NCBI GenBank assembly: GCA_900169235.1
Contig: FWCC01000087.1
Span: forward strand, 123,575-187,574
Direction of reading: 5' to 3'
Length of the DNA stretch: 64,000 nt
DNA from: Zarea fungicola
Taxonomy: Eukaryota; Ascomycota; Sordariomycetes; Hypocreales; Cordycipitaceae
This document shows positions 26,892 to 37,175 of this stretch, piece by piece (position 1 is the first letter of the stretch; every line of letters starts with the position of its first letter). A program made the position numbers and the translations under genes. The notes beneath the pieces were generated by a model that worked only from the letters and a program-made list of their open reading frames with translations, was not told the DNA's origin and did no database searches.

Positions 26892-27737
26892 TGCACGCTC
26901 ACACTCACTCGCTATTTTTACTCCATTCTTGCATATAAAGCGCATTTGTTGGGTATACTTGTAGAAGGCGATGGAACTGCTTTCTGCCATGGCGCCCTGA
27001 TCTTTTCTCTACGACCCTTTACTTTGACGACGGCTGCTTCGAATCCATAGAGTCCCACTCCAATCCACCTCACACCATGCCATCCTGGCCGCTACCATAT
27101 CCGCCCCTTTGCTGGAATACACTCAGCTGGCATATATCGGATACACCAACGAGACACGACGAGCAAAGTTTTTATTACTACTATTTGTCTTTCATACTTT
27201 CATTGAACTACCCTTTTTTGATTATACCCATTGCTCGGCGCTCATATCTGGCCTCTTTCTTTCCTTTTTCTTTCTTTTTTTTTTTTTCAGCACACACTTT
27301 TTACTTTGGATGTCGTTGATTCTGCATACAACGCAACGGAGTATTTCTTGTCGACATTGAAGCAAGGGTGCATTTATAATGTCTAAACCCAGGATGGAGA
27401 CTTCCGTGGTCGGATGAACCTCGTGGATATATATACTTAACTTATTTAGGTTCGTTTCTTTTCTTTCACGCAATGTAAATAGCAGCTGAAGACGGCTTCT
27501 GATTCCCTGTTTCAGTTGGAAAATTGCATGTCTTAACTTCATGCACATAAACATCGGATGTTTTTTCTTGGTAAAACCCCCACGAATATTCTTTCTTTTT
27601 TTCTTTTTTCTTTTTTCTTTAGATAGATTAGATGCCAAAAGTAAATACATGTACGTGAAAAAATCTTGACTCAACCTGACACAGTCGTCGTTTATTATCA
27701 CATCTTGTACTTCGAGTTAGTTGAAAGCATGCTCCGT
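26892..27737. other. Convergent intergenic gap SH3 gene/F-box-like gene
   Basis: Very T-rich on the plus strand (for example 27266-27292 and 27590-27622), fitting two 3' untranslated regions. No coding frame supported. Confidence 0.5.
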
Positions 27738-29432
27738 TCAATGTGTACCTGGGTGTTGCGCTGTTCTTCTCCAGGTTATGTTTATCATTCGTGCTTCTTC
27801 TCGTTTGCTTGTATCCCATGCAATCTCTTGTGGTGTCAACAGGCTCAACCACGCTGCATCCACACGCGCCTCTTCCTCCATTTGGAGGAGTTGCAGACTT
27901 TGCTGTGATGGCGATAATGATGAAGTGTCGTCAGTCTTAGTCACGATTGCTGTTGGTAGAAATCCACGAGCACGCAGCCTCTCCTCTGACCAAAATGCGA
28001 AGCCGCAGCGGTAAAACACAGAAAACTGAAACATGTCAATGCTTGGTGGCCGCTGCGTATCATTCCTGCCGCGAAGATATCGTGATACAGCCGCAGATGG
28101 CTTGAGGAGACCTTCGTTCTCGGCATGGGTTCCTGTACGAGACGGATTTCGTGGAGGAGGCTCCTCCTCATTGTGATTTTCTGACAACGAGGTGGAGGAC
28201 ATTCTCTCCTCGTCATAAGCCGTAGGCATCAGTGCCTCCCACCATCTCTGCGATGAGGCATCATCACTATCTCCACCAGAATCACATGGATTGCAACCCT
28301 GAGCAAAAGGCTTAGGCCGAGAAACCCCAATCTCCTGCAACAATAAACCCTCCATGTCAACAATCTTGCCCGCAAAGTCATCCGCGCTATCCTCGCCGAA
28401 TCGCCGCCCGACATAGTCTACGACCGAGAGCAGCTCCCGGTACTCTGGGTTCATAATCTTGCGATTAGGTAGCTCGGCCTGGTATAGAGCCGTCCTTGGC
28501 TCGTAGATGTCAGAGTCGGAGTCATGCCGCCCCTGGCACGCGAGCGCCTGTCGAAGGATGGCCGCCTCGTAGGCAACAAACCACCAGACGCGCCACGTTC
28601 CCCCCGGCGGCCTGAACCGACGCATGGAGGCCATGTCAGCTTCACTGGCGAGCTGCATCCGCCAGAGAGCCCGCTCGACGCGCTGCTCCTCGGCCCAGGT
28701 TGCAGCGGTTGGTGGTGGCGGCCCGAAGCCCATGCCTTTGCAGGGAATCTGTTCTGCAGCTTTGGTCATGACTGTGCCGCCACCTCGCGGCAGTCGCGGC
28801 ACCCTAACCTCCTCATCGCCAACTGCTACTGTCGCGACGCTGGCTCCAGCAGCAGCAGCAGCAGCACCGAGCTGCCCTTCCGTAGTGCATCGATTGGGGG
28901 ATTCCTCTTCTGCTGGCCGCTGCTGCTGTTGACTCTCCAAAGCACAAAACGCGCGCAAGCAGTCACCGATACAGTCGAGCGCAACGGTGTGAATATCTCT
29001 CGCAATCCGCAACAGACGATGAATCTTATGCAGTGATGTGTTCAGCGCAAGCGGCCCTGGACTATATTCATTTATAAAGCTCACGTCCAGCGGATCTTCG
29101 AACCCTCTCTTCACCAGCGTTTCATTGCTCCACCCGTCTACTCCCTCGAACTGGAGCTTGGCGCAGAAGCGAAATAGGAACTGGATCTGGGTACAGGTGT
29201 GGCCGGACGACAGGATAGTCTCGACCGTCTTGGCGGCGTCGTATCGGTTGAATACTCGGTATGCAGTCGGCGAAGCATGGAGAAAGTTGTAGAGCGTGGC
29301 TATATCAGGAATACTGGAGAGAAGATGGATGAAGAGTTCGCATGGCAGTGATTCTAATGAGCAGCCATGCTCGCTGGTGCTACTTGGATGGGAGCGAAGG
29401 AGGGAGGCTGAGGTTCTGACGAGGCCAAACAT
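27738..29432 (-). CDS. F-box-like protein of unknown function
   Basis: One exon of 564 aa if translation starts at MFGLVRTSASLL (29432). An in-frame upstream ATG at 29522 would add 30 hydrophobic residues from what looks like leader, so I prefer 29432. Residues about 20-60 (LESLPCELFIHLLSSIPDIATLYNFL) resemble an F-box, the Skp1-binding motif of SCF ubiquitin ligases. A QQQQ tract and a poly-Ala tract from GCA/GCT repeats lie near residues 170-210, and the middle is acidic and Ser-rich. Short conserved-looking patches are GTWRVWWFVAYEAAILRQAL, FSVFYRCGFAFWSEERLR and ARVDAAWLSLLTPQEIAW. Target unknown. Confidence 0.75.
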   Translation of the reverse strand: MFGLVRTSASLLRSHPSSTSEHGCSLESLPCELFIHLLSSIPDIATLYNFLHASPTAYRVFNRYDAAKTVETILSSGHTCTQIQFLFRFCAKLQFEGVDGWSNETLVKRGFEDPLDVSFINEYSPGPLALNTSLHKIHRLLRIARDIHTVALDCIGDCLRAFCALESQQQQRPAEEESPNRCTTEGQLGAAAAAAGASVATVAVGDEEVRVPRLPRGGGTVMTKAAEQIPCKGMGFGPPPPTAATWAEEQRVERALWRMQLASEADMASMRRFRPPGGTWRVWWFVAYEAAILRQALACQGRHDSDSDIYEPRTALYQAELPNRKIMNPEYRELLSVVDYVGRRFGEDSADDFAGKIVDMEGLLLQEIGVSRPKPFAQGCNPCDSGGDSDDASSQRWWEALMPTAYDEERMSSTSLSENHNEEEPPPRNPSRTGTHAENEGLLKPSAAVSRYLRGRNDTQRPPSIDMFQFSVFYRCGFAFWSEERLRARGFLPTAIVTKTDDTSSLSPSQQSLQLLQMEEEARVDAAWLSLLTPQEIAWDTSKREEARMINITWRRTAQHPGTH

Positions 29433-30494
29433 GGATTCGATTTTGGGACACAATTTTGGTATTTGATGGAAATGAAGCAAAAAAAAGAAAAGAAAAGGGT
29501 TTTGCAGGAATAACAGGTTCAATTTAAATCAAGCTTTGTTGAGAGCTTGCTGTACGTGACATCGAGGTCTTGAGTCAACGTAGTGCAAACAAGAGCTGGG
29601 TTCACACCAAGTATGTGAAACTGACTTGCGTCGAACCTATAATAAGGAACTTTGAGACGAAAGCAAACACCAGGCAGCATCAACTAAATAATAACAATGA
29701 AGCAACCCGAGAGGAGGGGAATTTCAGTAAAGTGGTGTCAGTGCCTTCTCATGCGAAGGAACACCGAAGTGGCGCTCAGTTCCGCTCACACCTCACCAGA
29801 GGAAGACAAAGGGAAACAAACAGAGATTTGGAGTCCTTGCGTGACACGAATTCAAAAGTACAGGCGGCAATGGACTACAGTACTGCTGATCCATTTGCAT
29901 GGAAATACACAGCACTGCGTAGTACACTACACAGGCACAACCCAACAAGGACACCTATCGGTTTGACACGGAAAATTAGGTGCCTGAGCACGAAGAAGGG
30001 CTGCGCTTCTATGCTTTTTCTGTCAGTTTGCTTTCAAGGGTTGAGGGATGTTGGTTCAAGCACGCGGCGGTTAGTGTGCCGGCCATAGCATGTTCAGTTC
30101 ACACATTCCCAGGTCACCAGGGTAATAGGGATTTTTTAACTACGTTAAATTTGTTTATTGAACTCCAATATGGTATGATGTAAATATTATGGTTGCTATT
30201 TGTACGGTTTTGTTATTGTTCACTTGGCAACTGTTCAAAAATATGCAAACCTATCCAATCTGGTGTGGCGTTTTGCCCCTCCTGCCTCTGTCACTATTTT
30301 CCTTTCGCGGGGTGTGGTGGGGGGTGAGAAAGCAAACCATTCGTTTTTTCCTTTCTTTGTGACATCAGCCTCCATTCTTTTGCGCAGCTGTTTTGCTTAC
30401 GCACTGGCTTGTGCTTTTATTTTCTGCAGAAAGATTTATTGTCTTTATTCTGAGAATCCTTCAGGGCCTCGCACGCAAGTCCCCCTTCTGCAAA
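29433..30494. promoter_or_regulatory. Divergent promoter region F-box-like gene/DcpS gene
   Basis: About 1.06 kb between divergent starts. A pyrimidine-rich leader precedes 30495. Open frames inside (for example 29570-30088) look non-coding in composition. Confidence 0.4.
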
Positions 30495-31667
30495 ATGGCT
30501 GATGAAAGCACAGCTCACAAGGCAGCCTCTGAGGCCGCAGTAACCAAGTTTCAACTTGAGCGGGTTCTCAACCAAGGTACATTTTCGTGGCTCTCCCAGC
30601 TTTCTCATCTGTTGTTTCTTTTATCTTTATTTTTTGATACGTTTGAAAAGAATGGGTCAATTCACAACAGCATAGAATCCCGCAGAAAGATTGCCAAGCT
30701 GATATCAAGTTGAACTGGTATAGACCAAGCTGGCCGCCGGACGTCCATGGTCGGCACGATAGACGACCAGCCAGCGCTTCTTGTCGTCGAGCGAGCTCCG
30801 TTTCCCATATCCGAGGCATATCTTGGCCATCTACCTGGCTCGTTGGCGCGTCTCAAGAACCTCGGCGCCAATGACGTTTATAGCTGGCACATGGCACGCA
30901 CCGGCGTCGATGCGAAAAAAAGCAGTAGCGAAGTTGGCGCCGCCGACTTCTTTCACCCAGACCTCAAAATCAACCTCATCTACCCATGCACGGAGACGCA
31001 CATCAAAAAGTACAGCAAACAGGGCGTGCGATTCGTCACGGAGACGCCTGCAATCTACCATGACAAGATCCAGCCGTTTATACAGACCAAGCGGGACCAA
31101 GGACGGCTGAAGTGGGTCTTCAACATTATCGAGGGACTCAAAGAGGCCGAGGACATAATCTACAGGACAAAGCTGGGCGAGGCGGGCGATGAAGGCTTTC
31201 TATTGGCGCCGGATCTAAACTGGGACCGCTCAACGCTCGATGCGCTGCACCTGCTGGCCATCGTGGAGCGGCGGGACATTTGGTCGCTGCGGGATCTCAA
31301 AAAGAAGCACATTCCCTGGCTGCAGCACATGAAGGCCAAGTTGACCGACGCCACGGTGGCGACGTATCCTTCTATTGAAACGGACCAACTCAAGCTCTAC
31401 GTGCACTACCAGCCTACATACTACCATTTCCATATTCACATTGTCCACGTGGCGCTCGAAGCTGGCGCGACGCAGGCGACCGGCAAGGCCGTAAGCCTAG
31501 ACAGCATCATCGAGACCCTCAAAGTCATGGCCGGCGATGACGAGGCGGGTATGGACACCTTGACCATGACATATACACTAGGAGAGGCAAGCGAGTTGTG
31601 GACAGAAGTATATGCGCCGCTCAAGAGCGCCAAGCCAGCTTCTCAACCGCAAGAACAAGGTCGTTAA
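30495..31667 (+). CDS. DCS1: Scavenger mRNA-decapping enzyme DcpS
   Basis: Exons 30495-30576 and 30724-31667 encode 341 aa. The intron (147 nt) joins VLNQ to DQAGRRTSMVGT. The N-terminal domain-swap half includes NLIYPCTETHIKKYS. The HIT half holds H262, H264 and H266 (HFHIHIVHV), H264 being the expected nucleophile of the HxHxHxx motif, preceded by WSLRDLKKKHIPWL, typical of DcpS. The enzyme hydrolyses the cap dinucleotide left after 3'-to-5' mRNA decay to m7GMP. The final 47 coding bases overlap, on the other strand, the end of the GILT-like gene. Confidence 0.93.
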
Positions 31668-32601
31668 CGGAGGAGCCGTGAGGACAGTTCTTCCACTCGC
31701 CGTCGTCGCGGATGCAGTAGATTTCTTCGTTGAGGCGAATGGTACAGCTAATTGTGGCGTTGACCTAGATATCTTTGGTTAGAATAGGGAAAAATAACAA
31801 TAATAATAAACGATTAGAGGATATGGTCCGTCGGAAAAGGACATACAGAAGCAGAGTGGATAGCACTGTCGCGCAAAAGCTTAAGGCCATGAGCACCGTC
31901 GTCTCGTGTGGCGCATTCGTTGAGCTTATTAAAATCAATGGCATGCTCGAGCGCGCAGTCCTCGATGAGGCTGCGGTCGGGGATGTTCTGATAGTCCTTG
32001 GTTAGGCACATGACGAAGCCGAGGCTGATCTTGGGATCGGGGTATAGTTCGCGGGCGCAGAGTTCGACAATGTTGCCCAGGCATTCGGAAGGACCGTGCT
32101 TGCATTTTACCCCTTCGCCGTCGGCACTAGAATAACGTTAGGGGCCTGATGGAGGGGGTACAAAGTGATAGGGTAACGCGTACGATCCGATATATGAGAG
32201 CTTAAAGTCAACTTTGTCGTAGACTTGCTGCATAGCAGGGAGGAGAAGCAGTCGGAGGGCATCCTGGATTTCGACATGTTAGCTGTACAAAATATGTTGA
32301 CTTGGGAGTGGAGCCATGCAGTCGCACGAAGAAGACGCACTCTTGTATCCGGGCATTTGCTGATAATGTGAGCCTCAAGCGGCACCTTCTTTTTGAGGGT
32401 GGCGGTGGACATGGCCTTGGCAGCCGACGCCTTGGCTTCATTGTAAATGCGGACATTGACATTGTATGTGGAAAGAAGACTATATGTGATGAGGGCGAGG
32501 GCGACGATGGATAGCCAGAGGCGGGTGCGTCGGCGACGAGAGGGAGCCGTCATCTCGACGGTACGAGTGTGGTGCAATGGGAGACGTCGCTTCTCATCCA
32601 T
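31621..32601 (-). CDS. GILT-family (gamma-interferon-inducible lysosomal thiol reductase-like) protein
   Basis: Exons 32601-32341, 32263-32184, 32126-31847 and 31764-31621 give 254 aa; all three introns keep phase. A basic N-terminus and one hydrophobic segment (RLWLSIVALALITYSLL) make a signal anchor. The GILT signature is clear: CKHGPSECLGNIVELC fits CQHGxxECxGNxxxxC with Q to K. The expected redox motif near KCPDTRDAL has one cysteine only: neither CPxC nor the CPDxxDC form I remember from fungal homologues is present. Later family patches are IPDRSLIEDCALEHAIDFNKLNEC and CTIRLNEEIYC. GILT enzymes reduce disulfides in acidic compartments; this one may lack that activity. Its last 47 coding bases overlap DcpS. 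Confidence 0.82.
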
Positions 32602-34683
32602 GATAGACGCGCGAGGGTGCAGATGGAGGGGCAGATATGTGCCGCAGCAGATATGACACGGCCGAGCGTAGTGTGGGAATAGAGAGCTGCCAGGCTTGAT
32701 TCGAGTGACGATGGAGGATATCGACGATGAACCCCATGTGGTTGATCCGAACGTACCTGGTGGGTTTTGTCTGCTGGTTGATGGCGCAATACTGGGCCAA
32801 ATGAACGGGCGACGGACTGCAGAGTGGAGTCGCGCCACGAGCACAGCGGCCAAGTTAGAGAGCTGCGGGCTAGCGGGTGTGGGGAGCGTGGCTGGTGAAT
32901 GGTCAAATTGATGCCTTAGGGTTGGTATTAGTGTCTCATCATTCGCACACTCAACTGGTCAGTCATGTTCCAATCATGATTGGATTGAGCAGTCACGAGC
33001 GGCACTAATAACTGCTACAGCGCTGTTACAAAGTCAGGCCATCACGTCACCGGTTGTGCTGGTAATGTAAAGGATACCTGGACAATGAGCTGATGCCGGT
33101 AATATCGTCTGGTCTTGTCAAGTTGACTCCCAAAGGCATCCTTCTCCTATGTTGTGTCAGTCGAGAGGCACCTACCAGGGCGTGGGCTTCGCAAACGGCC
33201 ATCGTACTCGTACTGTAGTACGACGCGGAAAATTAAAATTCCTTACAGAGCTAGGCCAGTGAGTGGCTTGTTGCTGCTTGCCTTTGTTCCTGGTAAAGTA
33301 TCGCTCTTGCCTCGTCTGGCTGGCGGCTCATGCTTCTATAATGCCCCCGCCCGACTGCTAAAAGCTTCCCCGCAGCCGCCCCGAAGCCTCCTCCGGAGCC
33401 CGAAAGGCGCCGCTTGGTCCCCCAACTAGAGTCCCCCAAGTGCGTCGCTGTACGGGTAGGTAATCTGCGCAAGATAGGTACCTACCATTCACTATTACTT
33501 GGCAGCTAAAGTTATCGTGCTAGGCACGTTTCGAACCCCCAACCGAAGTGGGCTCATTACTTCAGTAATACTGCCTACTTAGGTAGGTACTTCAACCCCC
33601 CTGCCTATACCTAGAACCCCCCCGCCAGCAATGGTTCTCTGCAAAGAATGCAGTTAATTAATCAATCACCAATCTTTAGTAGGCCCCCTCTCGATATTAA
33701 TAACATCATCAAGTCATGGGTGAATAAATTGCCAGCTTATCGGCATGGGTCAGCAACCCATTCAATCAACCCTTGAACGCAATATGTAAGCAATGGTTGC
33801 ATCACCCCCCAAGTCCAAAAACCAAAGCAGCAGTGGAGGACGAAACGCCAGTGTGATCTGCCTCGTGTCGTCGCCCGGCTGAGCTGACAATACATACTCC
33901 ATACAGCCGCCTAGGTACGCCGCATTATCCCGGAAGCTCCATGCATGGGGCCATTCACCCACCGGGAATTATAACCCACTCCAGAGTTTTTATACAATGG
34001 CCAGAAGCATGCACGGGCCGCCACCAAACGGCTAATAAAGCCTCTCCGGACGGCCCTCCCAAGGAAACCAGCATCTCCCAACACCACCACGAGTCACTGC
34101 CACCCCCGCGGATCGCCCTTAGTTTTCCCAAGAAACGTTGCACTCATAGAGGGGGATGCACTAAATAATACCACAATAGGCATCTCGGCGAGCCTCCCGC
34201 AGTCGCTTTATCTGATACTTTCCCCATCCACTGTCCGCCATGTATATAGGACCCGGCCCTTTGGACCTCCACTTTCCCCGGCTCTCCACTGCCGTCACCT
34301 TTGACTTCTTCTTGTGCGTTGTATTTGAAACTGGAACGACACATACCAAGTCTTACGGCTTTCCCCGTCTTGGATATTCTATTACCACTTCAGAGAAGCG
34401 GCCAATACAAGGTGGATCATCGTCTGCCCACGCCGCCAGTCTCTGTACATTGTCCCCTGCTCGGACATGGGTGCATGCTAGGCGACTTCTACTTTATTCT
34501 GCGGACAAAAGCCCATCAATCGTCGCACGTATTTATCTCCCTTTAACCCCCATCGTGGTCAGGCTTTGACCGTAAACTGCATAATCCCTTCCTTGAACTT
34601 TTAATCTTTGATACCTTCATCGCAAATCCTGCCCCAACGACGACACAGTTTTGTGTTCTCGGACGACCCACCATTCTGTCAAG
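32602..34683. promoter_or_regulatory. Divergent promoter region GILT-like gene/sugar kinase gene
   Basis: A 2.08 kb interval. Between 33455 and 33600 there are several AGGTAGGTA/TACCTACC-type motifs, including TAGGTACCTA near 33475 and CCTAC-TT-AGGTAGG at 33574-33587. TATATAGG near 34242 could be a TATA element for the kinase gene. No gene supported. Confidence 0.45.
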
Positions 34684-36511
34684 ATGCTCGCCGCTGCTCC
34701 TACGCCACCGCAGCCTGGAACACGAACACTGCTCGCACATAAAACAAGAAAATATACACAGCCCCTCATGCAGCCAACATCAGAACAGCTTCTGGAAAAA
34801 TTCCTAGAGCCCATCCAAATCAACCTCCAAACTTGCAATGCCCTGACGTCTGGCTTTTACGACTGCTTCAAGGCCCTGGCGGCAGACCCCACCGACCAGT
34901 TCTTGGCTACGCCTATATCTGATTCCATCTTGCGGCCTATTGCCGACGCGGCCTGTGCAAGGTGAGCTGCCAGCGTGACCACAATAACCTGAAATCACAA
35001 TCTAACAAACTGTAGGAATCTTGCCATTGACATGTAAGGACATGATTCGTCCCTGGCACCGCAGTGGTACTAACAGCCCCATTAGTGGCGGAACTAACCT
35101 TAGAGTTGGCTTCATTGAGCTGCTCGGAAAGCATGATCAGCATCCCAAGACTAATGGCACCAACGATAATAGTGGTAACAATGGCACAAATGGTACTCAT
35201 GCCACCAACGGAGCCAATAGCTCCAATGGTGCTGCTCAAACCAATGGTGGTTCAGATGCGCCTCCAAGCCGCATCAGGCGTCTTTTTGAAAAGTCATGGG
35301 CGATTGATGAGCAACTCAAGGATGACAATGCAGAGGCTCTTTTTCGCTGGATAGGCATACGTATTGCCGAGGTAATTTCAGAGGCATTCGGCGAGCTCGT
35401 CCTTTCCAGCAGCGAGCCGCTGCCCATGGGTGTCACATTTAGCTTCCCGGCCCAGCAGCACTCTCTTGCAGAAGCAACTGTGACATCCATGGGCAAGGGC
35501 TTTACGATTGCGCCCAATACAGATCTTGGAGCCAGTCTTGAGAGCGGATATGCGGAAGCCAAGGCAGCCCATTTACCGGACATTAAAGTCACTGCCATCT
35601 CAAATGACTCTGTTTCGACGCTTGTATCGTTCATCTACAATTTCGGAGTAACGCCAAACCAGCGTGCCAGCATGGGGTTAATCCTTGGAACTGGTTCCAA
35701 CGCCACTGTGCCGCTGAAACTGAACCTTCTGCACCAAAGCAAATGGCCAAAGAATATCAACGTTCTGGAAGGCGAGAGTCTCAGCGATGTGAAAATTGCA
35801 GTCAACACAGAATGGAGCATCAACGGGACAGCACCACCTATGAGAAAACTAGGTCTTATTACGCCCTGGGACGACGAGCTATCCGCTCAAAACGAAAAGC
35901 CGGGATTCCAGCCGTTAGAGTACATGACGGCAGGGAGATATCTCGGAGAACTTGGACGCATCATGTTGGTAGATTACTTGGTGAACACGCTGCGTATTTC
36001 CAAAGACACACTGCCCACAGGCATTCTGGAGCGCCACGGTCTCTCCACGACATTCTTGAGCCACTTTAAGCCACTCGAACACGGCAAGCTTCTGGCCAGC
36101 CTGCGCGCCGAGCTGCCAGAGTCCACCGGCAAAGACGGGTTCGTCTGGACGGAGCACCATGCCGAGGCAATGTATAGAATTGCAAAAGCCATTGAGGTGC
36201 GCGCTGCTGGCATCATTGCGGCCGGCACTTTGGCGCTGCTGACGCTTTCCGAGGAGCTACCGGCCAGTTCAGCACAGGCGGCCGCAGCTGGTAAGGAGGT
36301 CGGTGTCGGATACACGGGTGGCTGCATAATGCACTTTCAAGACTATCTGAAGGATTGTCAGGCATTCATTGACGAGCTGATAGAGGCGCGATACGGAAAA
36401 ACAAATGCGTTCAAGGTCGTATTAAGCCCCTGTCATGACGGCGGTATCACCGGTGCTGGCATCTTGGTGTCTGCTGCGTCGTCGAGCACAAAAACTGAGG
36501 CTTCGTCTTAA
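34684..36511 (+). CDS. Hexokinase-family sugar kinase, possibly N-acetylglucosamine kinase
   Basis: Exons 34684-34961, 35016-35033 and 35086-36511 give 573 aa. The middle exon is just 18 nt and, with its neighbours, builds the ATP-binding loop D98-IGGTN. Other hexokinase motifs follow: FEKSWAI, FSFPAQQHSLAEATVTSMGKGF, NDSVSTL with catalytic D273, LGTGSNAT and VNTEWSINGT. EKSW, SFP...KGFT and MTAGRYLGELGRIMLVD recall Candida Nag5, a GlcNAc kinase, more than glucose hexokinases; HxkC-like regulatory hexokinases are the alternative. A segment rich in Asn, Gly and Thr (about 120-157) is inserted after the first ATP loop. The next plus-strand gene is an MFS transporter, but not of the Ngt1 GlcNAc type. 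Confidence 0.85.
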
Positions 36512-37175
36512 AAACAAGAGCAATGACATTGAGCTGGTAGCAAGGGCGCATATTTATAATAGCTTGTATTTGAGCATAACTTGTATATATGAGCGTTACA
36601 CGCCACTACTTTTGAACCACTCCCTTCTGCAGTTGCTGCGGGGGTCCATTATAATCATCCCGGATGCGCGCCCTTTGACTCACAACTCACGTCTTGAGAC
36701 GAATACTCAGCTCCAGCTACTCTAGAGCGGGCCACGTCGGATATTTCCCCGCTTGTCCAAGCTGGACAAGGTGCTTGTAGAAATAAAGTACTGAGGCGCT
36801 TGTGGAGTTTTTGGGACTGCATAACAATTTCGGGGCGAAATGACGAGCTAGGCCTTTCCTTGCATAGTTATGAAGTCAGCCTTTGCTGTTTGTGGACTTT
36901 TTGTTCAAGCCAAAAATAACACATGACTCCATGTCGTGGATAACTTTTCACCATTTCGAGAAGACACATGAAGGACACATTTTCAAAAAGAAGTTGCCGG
37001 GTTAAAAAAGAGGAGCTCTGACGGTGTGAAGCGGGATCTCTATCCTTGTGCCATTTTTTCCTTACTCTGCTCGTTGCTATCTCTTGTCCTTGAACTCTCA
37101 GGCTTTCATTTGTTAATTACGGCCCGCACCGTTGTCGGAGCAGTTCTTGGGGAAGACCAAAATTTCAAGATTCCA
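36512..37175. other. Intergenic region upstream of MFS transporter gene
   Basis: 664 bp with the kinase 3' flank and the transporter promoter. The frame is open without ATG from 37026 into the gene, so the first ATG at 37176 was chosen as start. Confidence 0.5.

Noticed and set aside
36676..36682. TGACTCA (Gcn4/CpcA-type) site upstream of the VBA-like transporter
   Set aside because: A palindromic 7-mer of this kind is expected several times in 64 kb and another copy lies at 27667, so it carries no weight alone.
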